From the NCBI RefSeq assembly GCF_009858175.1, contig NZ_CP047393.1:2418001-2482000 (forward strand): a DNA stretch of 64,000 nt, read 5' to 3'. The translations under genes and the position numbers were made by a program. Positions 9,102 through 17,029 of the stretch are shown in pieces. The notes under the pieces are model-generated. The model made no database searches. It was not told the origin of the DNA and saw nothing but the letters and a program-made list of their open reading frames with translations. Source of the DNA: Pontibacillus sp. HMF3514. Its GTDB lineage: Bacteria > Bacillota > Bacilli > Bacillales > BH030062. Numbering within the stretch: position 1 is the stretch's first letter; the number at the start of each line of letters is the position of its first letter.

Positions 9102-9744
9102 AAACCTACCTTAACATCTCCTTATTTCGTGTCTAGATTTATGGGTCCATTATAAACCGTTCATAAGGACAACGTGATTAAATATATGGCCAATCGTTAT
9201 TCCGTACCTTTAGGAACTTATCAGCCCAACAGCAGCAATATTGTATATATCGATATTGAAGATGAACAACTTTTTATTAAGAAGTCACCGGAAGGTGATC
9301 CATTAGCTATCCATACGCTTTCGCACGGAAAAGGAAAACTCATTAAGAATACACATCACTCTAGAGATCGCTCTAAAGGTATTGCTGCCTATATGGATAC
9401 TGTGAAGAAATCCTTTAAAGATGAGAATGCCATCCATTTATTCTTAGAAGAATTATATCAGCGTTATCCAAGGTACATCAGGGATCAGCTCCAAATCCTT
9501 CAACGAGCTACGAAAGATTATGAACCATTTATTCAGCAAGCTTTAGACATATGCACTCAAGAGAATCTCTGGAGTGCCAATGATTTTCATGATGTAGTTA
9601 AGCATCTAGCAAGAGTAGAAGAAAATAATGTGAGTTATTCAGATGATGAGATTACTCCTGTAAGCATTCCTCCATCGCTCTTAAAACAAAAAGCAGAATT
9701 AAGAGATATTGATGGATATCTAAAAATCTTAGGGGGTGCTTAAT

Positions 9745-10491
9745 ATGAGAGGATCTGTTGAACATCTACAACAACAATTTCATCAATTACGAATGTCAGA
9801 AACATCAAAGGAGCTCCCTGCTTTCCTTCGAAAAGCAGAATCCCATTCTTGGACCTATCAAGAATTTTTACATGAACTATTAAGTTATGAAGAAAAACGA
9901 CGTGAAGAAAAGATGATTGAAAAGCATTTAAAATGGGCTAAGTTCCCTTTTGAAAAAAGCATTCATGAATTCAATCTTAATGAACAGCCGTCTCTAAGTA
10001 AACGACAACTAAAACAACTACAAGAACTTACTTGGATAGAACAGTCATTTAATTTAATCTTTCTTGGACCGCCAGGAGTAGGCAAGACCCATTTGGCCAT
10101 CGGTCTTGGCTTAGAGGCCGTTCAACAAGGACATCGGGTTTCATTTATCTCTATGGGAGAGTTGGTCCCTTTATTAAAAACAGAAGAATATATTCGAAAA
10201 TCGCAACTTCGCTTGAAGCGAATTCGAGAAGCCGATTTAGTTATTATTGATGACTTAATGTATATGGCTATGGATCAACATGAAGCTAACCTGTTTTTCC
10301 ATTTAGTTAATCATTTATATGAACGAAGTTCCATTGTATTAACATCAAATAAAGGACCTGAAGAGTGGGGAGAATTACTGGGAGACCAAGGAATTACTAC
10401 GGCGATCTTAGATCGCCTCCTCCATCGTTCTGAAATCATTCATTTAAATGGAGATAGTCATCGAATTAAACATCGTGAATCTCTGTTTTAA
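9745..10491 (+). CDS. istB: IS21 helper ATPase IstB
   Basis: About 248 residues, AAA+ DnaC-like ATPase. Walker A GPPGVGKTHLA and Walker B LVIIDDL are clear. IstB remodels target DNA and selects the insertion site for IstA. The ATG at 9745 is preceded by AGGGGG that overlaps the end of istA; a GTG nine bases earlier is in frame but sits on the ribosome site. The gene is intact although its partner istA is broken. Confidence 0.95.
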   Translation: MRGSVEHLQQQFHQLRMSETSKELPAFLRKAESHSWTYQEFLHELLSYEEKRREEKMIEKHLKWAKFPFEKSIHEFNLNEQPSLSKRQLKQLQELTWIEQSFNLIFLGPPGVGKTHLAIGLGLEAVQQGHRVSFISMGELVPLLKTEEYIRKSQLRLKRIREADLVIIDDLMYMAMDQHEANLFFHLVNHLYERSSIVLTSNKGPEEWGELLGDQGITTAILDRLLHRSEIIHLNGDSHRIKHRESLF

Positions 10492-10571
10492 TTGAAAAGT
10501 GTTCAAAATTAATGAGCAAAAAGTGTTCAAAACTACTTGACGGTTACACCCCCCCCTTACTTGCTACTAAC

Positions 10572-10616
10572 TATTCCAGAAAAGCGCCCGTTTGCGGATT
10601 ACTTGAATTCGAGATA
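10572..10616 (-). repeat. Cassette repeat R3
   Basis: TTCCAGAAAAGCGCCCGTTTGCGG followed by the core ACTTGAATTCGAGATA. The left hairpin arm is poorly conserved. It lies 54 bases downstream of the 10670-11116 stop on the minus strand. Confidence 0.85.
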
Positions 10617-10669
10617 CTTCCCCTTTGATCTACCTCAATTGGCATTATTTTACCCAAAATAAAACATTG

Positions 10670-11116
10670 CTAATAATATGCATCTACTTTTTTCACAAAA
10701 CAAGAGAGTATATTTTCCAAAGTTTTTATATTTCTAGTGACCTCTTCATTTGTTGGGTTCATTATCTCAATTGAAAAACGCGCAAAGCCGGCGTTCCAAT
10801 GGTACTGCAAATTATTTAATGAAGTTTCTCTATAACAGCAGGGAACTATTACAGAGAGGTTGTCGAAATGGTTCTCTGATGCTTTTTCCATTGCATCACT
10901 CCACCAGTCCAAACTAATTTCATCTAAACATAATGGGCATATTATACTTTGAAAATTTTCGCCTTGGTCAATAAAACGTATCTCATCAGTAAGAATGCTT
11001 TTAATTTCACAACAGGAGGTGAGAGACCTTATCCATAATTCGGCTTCATTTATTGCTTCTTTCTTTGGGACAAATCTTGGATTGGCAGGTATAAATTTGA
11101 TAACTGTATCAGACAT
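10670..11116 (-). CDS. Hypothetical cysteine-containing protein
   Basis: 148 residues, soluble and acidic, family not recognised by me. Cysteine pairs occur as SCCE, CPLC and PCC, which could bind a metal. Aromatic motifs (DWWSD, YHWNAGFARFSIE) look like a folded domain. A GGAGT-type ribosome site (ACTAAGGAGTATATCT) precedes the ATG. It is a single gene between repeats R3 and R4. Possible immunity or stress function; no direct evidence. Confidence 0.65.
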   Translation of the reverse strand: MSDTVIKFIPANPRFVPKKEAINEAELWIRSLTSCCEIKSILTDEIRFIDQGENFQSIICPLCLDEISLDWWSDAMEKASENHFDNLSVIVPCCYRETSLNNLQYHWNAGFARFSIEIMNPTNEEVTRNIKTLENILSCFVKKVDAYY

Positions 11117-11204
11117 AGATATACTCCTTAGTTATGGAATAGTTATGGAATAACATGTTATTTGACTATTCTAGTTCACTTAATACTATCTTTCCAACTA
11201 AACT

Positions 11205-11250
11205 TTGTTCCAGATTGGCGCCCTTTTACAGAAGACTTGAAGTTGAGATA
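11205..11250 (-). repeat. Cassette repeat R4
   Basis: TTGTTCCAGATTGGCGCCC, a variable spacer, then GAAGACTTGAAGTTGAGATA. The palindrome is damaged in this copy. Confidence 0.75.
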
Positions 11251-11297
11251 ATTTTTATAATGGATGACTAACCAAAAAGAATTATTATGTATTAATA

Positions 11298-11513
11298 CTA
11301 AAAGCTAATTGGTTTATATGCTAATGCTTGTTCAACAATCTCTTTTGGAGTCATCTCTTCATTGTTGTAAAATATTAGATCAGTTACTGAGGGATGAGGT
11401 ACATTATTTTCCAAATCACTTATCGCTTCTTCTATTTCACCCTCTGTACCTTCTGCCTTACATATCTTTTCAACTAAATAAACTAATTCATCTACCTCTA
11501 ATTTTTTTCTCAT
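11298..11513 (-). CDS. Colicin E/pyocin-type DNase immunity protein
   Basis: 71 residues. ELVYLVEKICKAEGTEGEIE, NVPHPSVTDLIFY and a PKEIVEQALAYKP tail match the Colicin_Pyocin (Im2/Im7/Im9) family, whose members bind and block HNH nuclease domains of bacteriocins. The ATG at 11511-11513 was chosen because GAAAGG precedes it and because it gives the usual family length; the open frame upstream runs through repeat R5. No partner nuclease is in the window, so it is an orphan immunity gene. Confidence 0.85.
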   Translation of the reverse strand: MRKKLEVDELVYLVEKICKAEGTEGEIEEAISDLENNVPHPSVTDLIFYNNEEMTPKEIVEQALAYKPISF

Positions 11514-11540
11514 ACTTTCAACCTTTCCATTAATTACAAT

Positions 11541-11584
11541 GTTCAAGATATGCGCCCAAATCTTGAATACTTGAATTCTACATA
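11541..11584 (-). repeat. Cassette repeat R5
   Basis: GTTCAAGATATGCGCCCAAA, then GAATACTTGAATTCTACATA. The last part of the core differs from consensus (CTACATA for CGAGATA). Confidence 0.75.
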
Positions 11585-11658
11585 ACTTATATTGATTTCT
11601 ACTATCGTTCATTTCTATGGGGAAAGATGCTTTTTGACTAAATTACACTATTGATTAG

Positions 11659-11973
11659 CTAAAATTTTTCTAAATAACTTTCTGCTATATCAATATCATT
11701 TTTCATTTCTAATTCTGGGTATTTTTCATCTAATTTTCTTAAACACCTAATGAGTTCATTGCTTTGTATGTTTTCAGCTATATCTTCAAAGACTTCACTA
11801 ATCCAATATAGATCTTCTTTTCTACAATTCTCAAGATATATTATAGTTTCTTCTTCACTTTTTGAGAGAACTTCTATAATTTCCTCCCAACTTTTCTGTA
11901 TTCCAAAACCGTCATTTATATTTAATTTTTTTCGTTTATTTAATATAACATCCATTTTATCTTCTATTTTCAA
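11659..11973 (-). CDS. Hypothetical protein, probable immunity-type
   Basis: 104 residues, acidic and helical. The segment SWEEIIEVLSKSEEETIIYL, then CRKEDLYWISEVFEDIAENI and RCLRKLDEKYPEL, looks like a small all-helical immunity protein of the kind found behind YD-repeat and CDI toxins; this is an impression, not a family match. GGAGGCTTAATTTG lies upstream of the ATG. It is a single gene between R5 and R6. Confidence 0.6.
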   Translation of the reverse strand: MKIEDKMDVILNKRKKLNINDGFGIQKSWEEIIEVLSKSEEETIIYLENCRKEDLYWISEVFEDIAENIQSNELIRCLRKLDEKYPELEMKNDIDIAESYLEKF

Positions 11974-12114
11974 ATTAAGCCTCCAAAACTCTAACTATAG
12001 CTGTTAGTGTTACTTTAACAGTTCTTACAGCTCCAACTTGTGGTAGATACCCTCCATTAAATTACTAAATTCACAATATGAGGTTAAACAAGAAGTAAAC
12101 ATCTTTCTTTCATA

Positions 12115-12150
12115 TTTGAGCCCTAAAGCGGAAGACTTTAATTCGAGATA
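12115..12150 (-). repeat. Cassette repeat R6
   Basis: GAGCCCTAAAGCGGAAGACTTTAATTCGAGATA, without a convincing hairpin arm. The gene-free stretch 11974-12204 holds only this copy and the promoter region of the 11659-11973 gene. Confidence 0.75.
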
Positions 12151-12204
12151 TCTCCATTAGGATCTTCTACTCTAGTCCCTGTCAGTTTTACAAAAAAGCC
12201 CTTT

Positions 12205-12657
12205 TTATTGTTCTAAAAACTCTTCAAAATAATGTTCTAATTTAGGTGCTTCTTCAAGAAAAGAGTAAGTAATTTGCATACCGCCTTTAATAACGGTTCT
12301 TGTTACATAAATAGAATCCCCATTTACAAAAAATATCTTAATTTTATATCCCGATTTCAGTTCAATATTGATCCCCGCTTTAACCTTAGAATTTTGAGAA
12401 GTCCCATCAATCCTAGATTGTTCAGCTATTTTGTTTGCGGGGTAATCATTAAACCAACTTATTATTTTGTTTAATTCTTCTTCTTGAATTATTTTCTCAT
12501 TTTTATTTGTTTCCCACACTCTAGCAATATGGACTTGACTTCTTTCAATCGGTTGATGCAGTAATAAACTGTCCATAAATTCTTTGTTTTCTTTATATTG
12601 CTGCCACCATAAAAACCCTAAAATGAGAGCAATGACTACTAAAATTATTTTTTTCAC
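12205..12657 (-). CDS. Membrane-anchored hypothetical protein
   Basis: 150 residues: one N-terminal helix (about 3-19) with few charges, then a soluble domain predicted outside. A beta-strand-rich stretch near residues 94-128 (GINIELKSGYKIKIFFVNG) is reminiscent of small extracytoplasmic DUF domains. GGAGGGAGAAATAAG precedes the ATG. It is a single-gene cassette between R6 and R7. Function unknown. Confidence 0.65.
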   Translation of the reverse strand: MKKIILVVIALILGFLWWQQYKENKEFMDSLLLHQPIERSQVHIARVWETNKNEKIIQEEELNKIISWFNDYPANKIAEQSRIDGTSQNSKVKAGINIELKSGYKIKIFFVNGDSIYVTRTVIKGGMQITYSFLEEAPKLEHYFEEFLEQ

Positions 12658-12793
12658 TTATTTCTCCCTCCTAAATTCTCCGAAGGCCCCTTCAAACGAA
12701 TAGATATCAATCATTCAATTCTAGATATTTCTAGATATTAATTCCATTTCCCTTCCTTTTATATTGTATGATTCCATCACTACCCCCATTTAA

Positions 12794-12876
12794 AAAGGCA
12801 CGTTTATTCGATAAACGCGCCCGTTTGCTGATTACTTGAATTCGAGATAAATTACAAATACGATCTTCAATTAGCA
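12794..12876 (-). repeat. Cassette repeat R7
   Basis: Hairpin GCACGTTTAT/ATAAACGCGC with a TCG loop and an A5 run (a T-run on the minus strand), then GCCCGTTTGCTGATTACTTGAATTCGAGATAA and the tail ATTACAAATACGATCTTCAA. A full-length example. Confidence 0.9.
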
Positions 12877-12913
12877 GATGTATCCCACAACAAGACTTTA
12901 ATTATAAGAAAGG

Positions 12914-13024
12914 TTATTTTTCATTATTTTTTAGGCTTTTAAAAATTAATATTCCTAGACCAATAAACACTGCAAATAGAATAATTATCAAAATTAAGCC
13001 TGGTACTCCAATACTAGTTAACAT
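12914..13024 (-). CDS. Small membrane protein with a TatA-like N-terminus
   Basis: 36 residues. It begins MLTSIGVPGLILIIILFAVF and ends in a short basic tail (KSLKNNEK). The start resembles TatA proteins, which begin M-L-x-x-I-G-x-P-G-L-I-L-I, but the conserved FGP hinge and amphipathic helix are missing. AAGGGGGAAGTTAT gives a strong ribosome site. It sits 25 bases downstream of the 13050-13325 gene, so the two probably form one cassette. Confidence 0.6.
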   Translation of the reverse strand: MLTSIGVPGLILIIILFAVFIGLGILIFKSLKNNEK

Positions 13025-13049
13025 ATAACTTCCCCCTTATTTGAGTGCT

Positions 13050-13325
13050 TCAATGATGTTTGGTAAACCTATACATACACATACAAAAAAATATAAGTCC
13101 GATTAATAATAAAATGCTCCCTAATAACACTTCAGAAGTTATATACCATTCCGTTAACTTTCTATATTCAGTTGTGTTCATTCCTCCTATTTTAGATAGA
13201 TATTCACTGGCTGAATTTTTCCCAGTTTCTACACTGTTTTGTAATTTGAAGTAACCATAAACTGAAACAATCATAGTAAATGCTAAAAAAGTGTAACGGG
13301 CAACATTTTTAATAATGATCACCAC
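13050..13325 (-). CDS. Small two-helix membrane protein
   Basis: 91 residues with helices near residues 8-25 and 66-84 and a polar loop between them (SVETGKNSASEYLSKIGG). The start is a GTG preceded only by a weak GGAAG. No family recognised. It is paired with the 36-residue protein downstream, between repeats R7 and R8. Confidence 0.55.
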   Translation of the reverse strand: MVIIIKNVARYTFLAFTMIVSVYGYFKLQNSVETGKNSASEYLSKIGGMNTTEYRKLTEWYITSEVLLGSILLLIGLIFFCMCMYRFTKHH

Positions 13326-13388
13326 TTCCGAAATAGTTGTATTTTATTACAGTTATTATCAATTACCTAAATCTTTTCATAACACATC

Positions 13389-13510
13389 TTTCACTTTAAC
13401 ATAAATATCCAATTTTATGTTAGGAAGTATTTTACGCTTCCCAAACTAAAAAAGACGCAACTTCTTATTAAAGAATAGCGCCCGTTTCTGGAACACTTGA
13501 ATTCGAGATA
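13389..13510 (-). repeat. Cassette repeat R8 with promoter module
   Basis: Promoter module at 13389-13425 (ACTTTAACATAAATATCCAA), then an imperfect hairpin with loop, AGCGCCCGTTTCTGG, and CACTTGAATTCGAGATAA. Confidence 0.85.
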
Positions 13511-13538
13511 ATTTGTGTGTGAATTTCTTCGGCTTACA

Positions 13539-14036
13539 CTAGGTTTGTTGCTTCCTTTCGAACATTTTATCATTTCTATTTAACACTTTTTTGATTTGTT
13601 CAAAATGATGAATATCATGTTTTGCCAAACCATTTAAGTATTCATACAAAGAGAGCTCAGTTTCTCCTATTGAAAACTTTTTCTCCCATTGCTGATCAGG
13701 AATTATGTTTATTGCCTTATAAAGCTTTTCTCTTATAGAGATAAACTCATTTATAGTAGCTTCTTTGCTTTGCTCTCTACTAATAGAGGCTGATTCTGTA
13801 TTCAAATTTTCAGAATTTGGTCCTTTTGGAAGAGCACTATCTGAAAATAAATAAGGTAAGCGTTTATGAATTACAAACTCATCCCAAGGCTTGAAATGAC
13901 CAATAATTTCTGCAATAGTCCATTTATTATCTTCAATCTGAGTTCGCCATTCCTTTTCACTTAAACAATCTAAAGATTTTACAAATTGTATTGATTCTAA
14001 ATGATGATTAATAATTACTTTTTTAAATTTATTCAA
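13539..14036 (-). CDS. DinB-family protein (YfiT/bacillithiol-transferase-like)
   Basis: 165 residues with the four-helix DinB_2 pattern. The metal-binding histidines are probably in EIIGHFKPWDE (about residue 46) and the C-terminal KHDIHHFEQIKKVL. Family members are metal-dependent thiol transferases or have unknown roles. The TTG start at 14036 is placed 8 bases after an AAGGGG ribosome site; an upstream in-frame TTG overlaps that site. It follows the serine hydrolase gene by 30 bases, so both are one transcription unit. Confidence 0.8.
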   Translation of the reverse strand: MNKFKKVIINHHLESIQFVKSLDCLSEKEWRTQIEDNKWTIAEIIGHFKPWDEFVIHKRLPYLFSDSALPKGPNSENLNTESASISREQSKEATINEFISIREKLYKAINIIPDQQWEKKFSIGETELSLYEYLNGLAKHDIHHFEQIKKVLNRNDKMFERKQQT

Positions 14037-14066
14037 TAAATCTTCCCCTTCTAAAATCAAGTGTTA

Positions 14067-15098
14067 TTACATTGTACTTGTCTGTTTGGAACATTTATAA
14101 ACAGTGTCGCCAAAAGAGCGAATATCGTTAAGATAATCGAATCCTTCTGAGGAACCATACCGATTAAACATTCTTACTGCTACTAGGTTCTCCTCTGGGA
14201 TGACTAGCAGAGCTACATTTGTGTAGCCAAGTAATTGATAGGAACCCTTTGGTACTGCATCACCTATTTGGTTAAAGCTATGATTCGTGTCTTTTACAAA
14301 CCATAAACATCCATTCTTATGAATAGGAAGTTTCGGGTTAGGAGTTTGTATTGATGTTGCCAATTGAATGATTTCTCTTGGAATAATCTGTTGATCTCCC
14401 CATTTTCCTTCTTTTAAATGAAGGTAGCCCCACAACGCAAGCTCTTTGGCAGACACATACATATTCATTCCAGAACCATCTACCACATCAGTTTCAGTCC
14501 AATAGATGTTATCAGTATCTCGGATGGTGTTTGTAATTTTTGGGTGAGGCTGACTCATCTTAATCCATTCCGTTGATTGGAAACCGACCGGATCAAACAC
14601 TTGCTCTTTCACAATATCAGCAACGGATTGTCCTGTTGTTTTTAGGATAATGCTTGTCAACAAATCAATGCTAGGACCTCGGTACGCCCATGATTCACCA
14701 GGATAATAGTCACTAACTAATTCGCCATCAACTATATTTAATCTATGTGTGTGAGTTAATAAATGACGAATTGTCACCCCTTCATATGCGGATAAATGAG
14801 AATCTTCAACGAAATGCTGAATCGGATCATCAATGGAAATATAGCCATGGTAAATCGCGTAAGCAGCTGCAAAACCGATATAAGCCTTCCTTACAGAGGC
14901 AATATGGAATTGGGTGTCTGCTTGAACCTTTCGAGCATTTGTAGCGTGTGACTGTTTACCAAAATAAGACTCTGTTACGACTTTGTCATTTTGGATAATA
15001 AAAAGGGCGCTACCACTTGCTCCTAATTTTTCAGCACTTTCTTTTACATGAGTATGTACATCCTCAAACAAGTTTGTGTAATCATGTTTTAATAGCAA
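14067..15098 (-). CDS. Serine hydrolase, class C beta-lactamase-related
   Basis: 343 residues. The SxxK nucleophile motif is ASVRKAYIGF (about residue 70) and a YxN-type position is near ESWAYRGPS. This family covers DD-peptidases, esterases and beta-lactamase-like enzymes; there is no signal peptide, so a cytosolic esterase-like role is likely. Start TTG at 15098, chosen because AGGAGAG lies 9 bases upstream; the frame continues upstream through a terminator hairpin. It shares a transcript with the DinB gene. Confidence 0.85.
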   Translation of the reverse strand: MLLKHDYTNLFEDVHTHVKESAEKLGASGSALFIIQNDKVVTESYFGKQSHATNARKVQADTQFHIASVRKAYIGFAAAYAIYHGYISIDDPIQHFVEDSHLSAYEGVTIRHLLTHTHRLNIVDGELVSDYYPGESWAYRGPSIDLLTSIILKTTGQSVADIVKEQVFDPVGFQSTEWIKMSQPHPKITNTIRDTDNIYWTETDVVDGSGMNMYVSAKELALWGYLHLKEGKWGDQQIIPREIIQLATSIQTPNPKLPIHKNGCLWFVKDTNHSFNQIGDAVPKGSYQLLGYTNVALLVIPEENLVAVRMFNRYGSSEGFDYLNDIRSFGDTVYKCSKQTSTM

Positions 15099-15122
15099 TT
15101 TATCCACTCTCCTTTCAAAAAT

Positions 15123-15151
15123 AAAAAATGCCCCCAATTTGATTGGAGGCA
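15123..15151 (-). terminator. Hairpin with T-run in the 5' leader of the serine hydrolase gene
   Basis: On the minus strand TGCCTCCAAT pairs with ATTGGGGGCA around a CAA loop, followed by T6. It lies just upstream of the ribosome site, the position of an attenuator. Another hairpin (ACATAAG/CTTATGT) lies about 40 bases further upstream. Bases 15153-15340 contain this leader and no gene. Confidence 0.6.
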
Positions 15152-15340
15152 CTGTGCAACATTAGTGTTTTTAACCATTAAGGGCACCAACATAAGTTAT
15201 CTCACTTATGTCACCTGTATAAGTATTTTGAGTGTAGCACACCTCCTAAATTTTAGCAATATTCTGTCTTATACAAATCAAACATCGTAAACACTTTAGT
15301 TCCACTGTCTTACTAAACTGCACTATGATCCATACCAAAA

Positions 15341-15370
15341 AGGCCTTTCCTTATTCCAGAAAAGCGCCCT
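15341..15370 (-). repeat. Cassette repeat R9, left part (split by IS110)
   Basis: AGGCCTTTCCTTATTCCAG and AAAGCGCCCT are the hairpin and left core of a repeat. The rest lies at 16955-16985, on the other side of the IS110-family element. Confidence 0.9.
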
Positions 15371-15412
15371 CGTATATTATTATTAGTCAGATTTCTTCTG
15401 GCTTTAATCCTC

Positions 15413-15585
15413 TATACCTTTATCAGAAGGTATAATGGATTTAAATCAGATTGAGGTTGCCGTTCTGCGCCCTTGAAGCATTGTCTTCGTTCATAAGACT
15501 GGCACCTCTTTCTTTATAGAACTATTCGTATAAGCTGGATGGTACGTTGTTACCGTATATCGAACGAGGTTGAGTATCTATAAAG
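15413..15585 (+). ncRNA. Candidate bridge RNA of the type-2 IS110 element
   Basis: Three folds occur in the order known for IS621-type bridge RNAs. (1) Stem TATACCTT/AAGGTATA (15413-15434). (2) A target loop closed by GAGGTTGCC/GGCACCTC (15453-15461, 15501-15508) with inner stem GAAG/CTTC. Its left guide TGCGCCCT (15466-15473) matches the left flank AGCGCCCT, and its right guide CATAAG (15492-15497) is the complement of the right flank CTTATG. (3) A donor loop closed by CTTTATAGA/TCTATAAAG (15512-15520, 15577-15585). It holds AGCTGG, matching the right end, and ACGAG, complementary to the left end CTCGT. Confidence 0.85.
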
Positions 15586-15628
15586 CATAAGAGGCTTCCT
15601 TTCATCTGATTAATTATATTTGGGTGGT

Positions 15629-16837
15629 ATGTCTATGATTTATCTTGGTATTGATATTGGAAAGCATCATCATGAGGCTGGATTGATCAATGAAAAAGGG
15701 GATTCTATCGGAAAAACTTTACGCTTTGCCAATACTAAAAAAGGCAGCGAAAAACTTCTTAATTTCTTAAATCAACACCAGGTTACACCTGAAAATTGTG
15801 CTTGTGGTATGGAAGCCACAGGTCACTATTGGTTATCTCTCTTTTCTTTCCTTCATCAACTTGGGTTTAAAGTAACGGCTTTTAATCCTATGCAGTCTGA
15901 TGCACTACGTAATTTTTATATTCGTAAAACCAAAACAGATATGAAAGATGCGTATTTAATTGCTCAAGTTATCCGTATTGACTCTCCAGAAGCGACTCCT
16001 TTTGTTCAAGAAGATCTACTTCAACTCAGACACCTCGAGAGACTACGTTATGCTTTGGTAGACCAAAGTTCAGATGTTAAGCGTAAAGTTATCGCTTTAC
16101 TAGATCAGGTTTTTCCTGAATATGAGAAAGTGTTTTCTGATGTTTTCGGGCTATCTTCCACAGAAATTCTACTAAACTATACATTACCAGAAGACCTTTT
16201 AGACATTGATACTGACAAGCTGGCAGATGTGCTTTACCGCGTGAGTAAAGGACGTTATGGAATTACAAGAGCTCGATGGAAAGCTGAACATCTGAAGGAA
16301 AGTGCTCAAAATACCTTCGGTATTTCAATAGGTTCAGATGCATTTAAAACGCAGATCCATCTTCTACTGGAACAAATAGCTCTATTTGAAAAACAATTGG
16401 CTCAAATAGAGGAAGAGTTAAGTGAGCTCTCGAATCGTCAACATCATTATTTAACCACCATAACAGGCGTGAGTGATATCACAGCTGCAGTCATTTTAGG
16501 TGAAATTGGTTCCATTGATCGCTTCGAGCAACCTAAACAATTAGTCGCCTTTGCAGGCCTGGATGCTTCCGTGCACCAATCAGGTGAATTTACTGGCTCG
16601 AATATGAAGATTTCAAAAAGAGGTTCACCATACCTTAGACGAGCTATTTGGCAAGCAGCATTTGTGGCTAGTTTTAATGATCCTGCCCTATCCCTTTATT
16701 ATCAGAAATTAAGAAAACGTGGAAAAGTTCACGGTACTGCAGTAGGGGCCGTAGCTCGTAAATTAACACACATCATATTTGCGATTTTAAGAGATCAAAA
16801 ACCCTATGAACCACGCCCTCAAATAAACGATGAGTAA
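15629..16837 (+). CDS. IS110-family transposase (DEDD plus serine recombinase domains)
   Basis: 402 residues. The RuvC-like DEDD domain shows D in YLGIDIGK, E in GMEATGHYW and two D in KTKTDMKDAY. The C-terminal Tnp_20 domain carries the putative catalytic serine in KISKRGSPYLRRAIW. A central coiled coil lies near residues 240-275. Family members use a bridge RNA to recombine donor and target. The ATG at 15629 is a choice among three close starts; the ribosome site is weak (GGGTGG). It differs clearly from the other IS110 protein in this window. Confidence 0.95.
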   Translation: MSMIYLGIDIGKHHHEAGLINEKGDSIGKTLRFANTKKGSEKLLNFLNQHQVTPENCACGMEATGHYWLSLFSFLHQLGFKVTAFNPMQSDALRNFYIRKTKTDMKDAYLIAQVIRIDSPEATPFVQEDLLQLRHLERLRYALVDQSSDVKRKVIALLDQVFPEYEKVFSDVFGLSSTEILLNYTLPEDLLDIDTDKLADVLYRVSKGRYGITRARWKAEHLKESAQNTFGISIGSDAFKTQIHLLLEQIALFEKQLAQIEEELSELSNRQHHYLTTITGVSDITAAVILGEIGSIDRFEQPKQLVAFAGLDASVHQSGEFTGSNMKISKRGSPYLRRAIWQAAFVASFNDPALSLYYQKLRKRGKVHGTAVGAVARKLTHIIFAILRDQKPYEPRPQINDE

Positions 16838-16954
16838 CATCTGTTTATTTTAATTTTAATAATCACAAGGGTGAGGTTTATTTGGCATGCCAAATTTTAT
16901 TACAGTGAACTTAGTAGAACCATCTCTTTAGTCACTTGACATTTTATAGCTGGT

Positions 16955-16985
16955 CTTATGCGGAAGACTTGAAATCGAGATAAAT
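16955..16985 (-). repeat. Cassette repeat R9, right part
   Basis: CTTATGCGGAAGACTTGAAATCGAGATAA completes the repeat begun at 15341-15370. Confidence 0.9.
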
Positions 16986-17029
16986 ACTAATTTTATGATC
17001 AACTATAACTCCTGTTAGATACATATTAA

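Larger units (their letters stand above)
7828..9154 (-). mobile_element. IS3-family element, copy 2, inside istA
   Basis: 1327 bp with the same ends as copies 1 and 3. The target duplication AAC is exact: 7825-7827 and 9155-9157. This fixes the element ends at TAAGG on the left and ATTATA on the right and shows direct transposition into istA. Confidence 0.97.
6860..9743 (+). pseudogene. istA: istA (IS21 transposase) split by IS3 copy 2
   Basis: The two parts are 6860-7827 and 9158-9743. Removing IS3 and one copy of AAC restores a single frame of 517 codons, normal for IstA. The N-terminal HTH (SISAIARKCDLTRNTVYTYL) and a DDE core (QVDFGE, VYDQDK, GKIENVVK) lie in the first part; the C-terminal domain lies in the second. 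The GTG at 6860 was chosen because GGGAGG precedes it. The first part still encodes the whole catalytic region, but the protein is truncated, so the element is probably immobile unless helped in trans. Confidence 0.9.
6736..10548 (+). mobile_element. IS21-family element, interrupted by IS3 copy 2
   Basis: Ends TGTAAC...GTTACA; the right end contains two AGTGTTCAAAA-type repeats and the left end a matching TTGAACACTTTT. It carries istA and istB. Without the IS3 insertion and its duplicated triplet it is 2483 bp, normal for IS21. Cytosine tracts flank both ends (CCCCC at 6731-6735; C8 from 10549), consistent with a short duplication inside a poly-C target. Confidence 0.85.
15371..16954 (+). mobile_element. 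IS110-family element type 2, inserted in repeat R9
   Basis: 1584 bp between two CT dinucleotides (15369-15370 and 16955-16956). Ends are CGTATATTA on the left and AGCTGGT on the right. No terminal inverted repeats, as expected for IS110. A 258-bp leader holds a bridge-RNA-like fold. Joining the flanks rebuilds a normal repeat (AAAGCGCCCTTATGCGGAAG). Confidence 0.9.
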
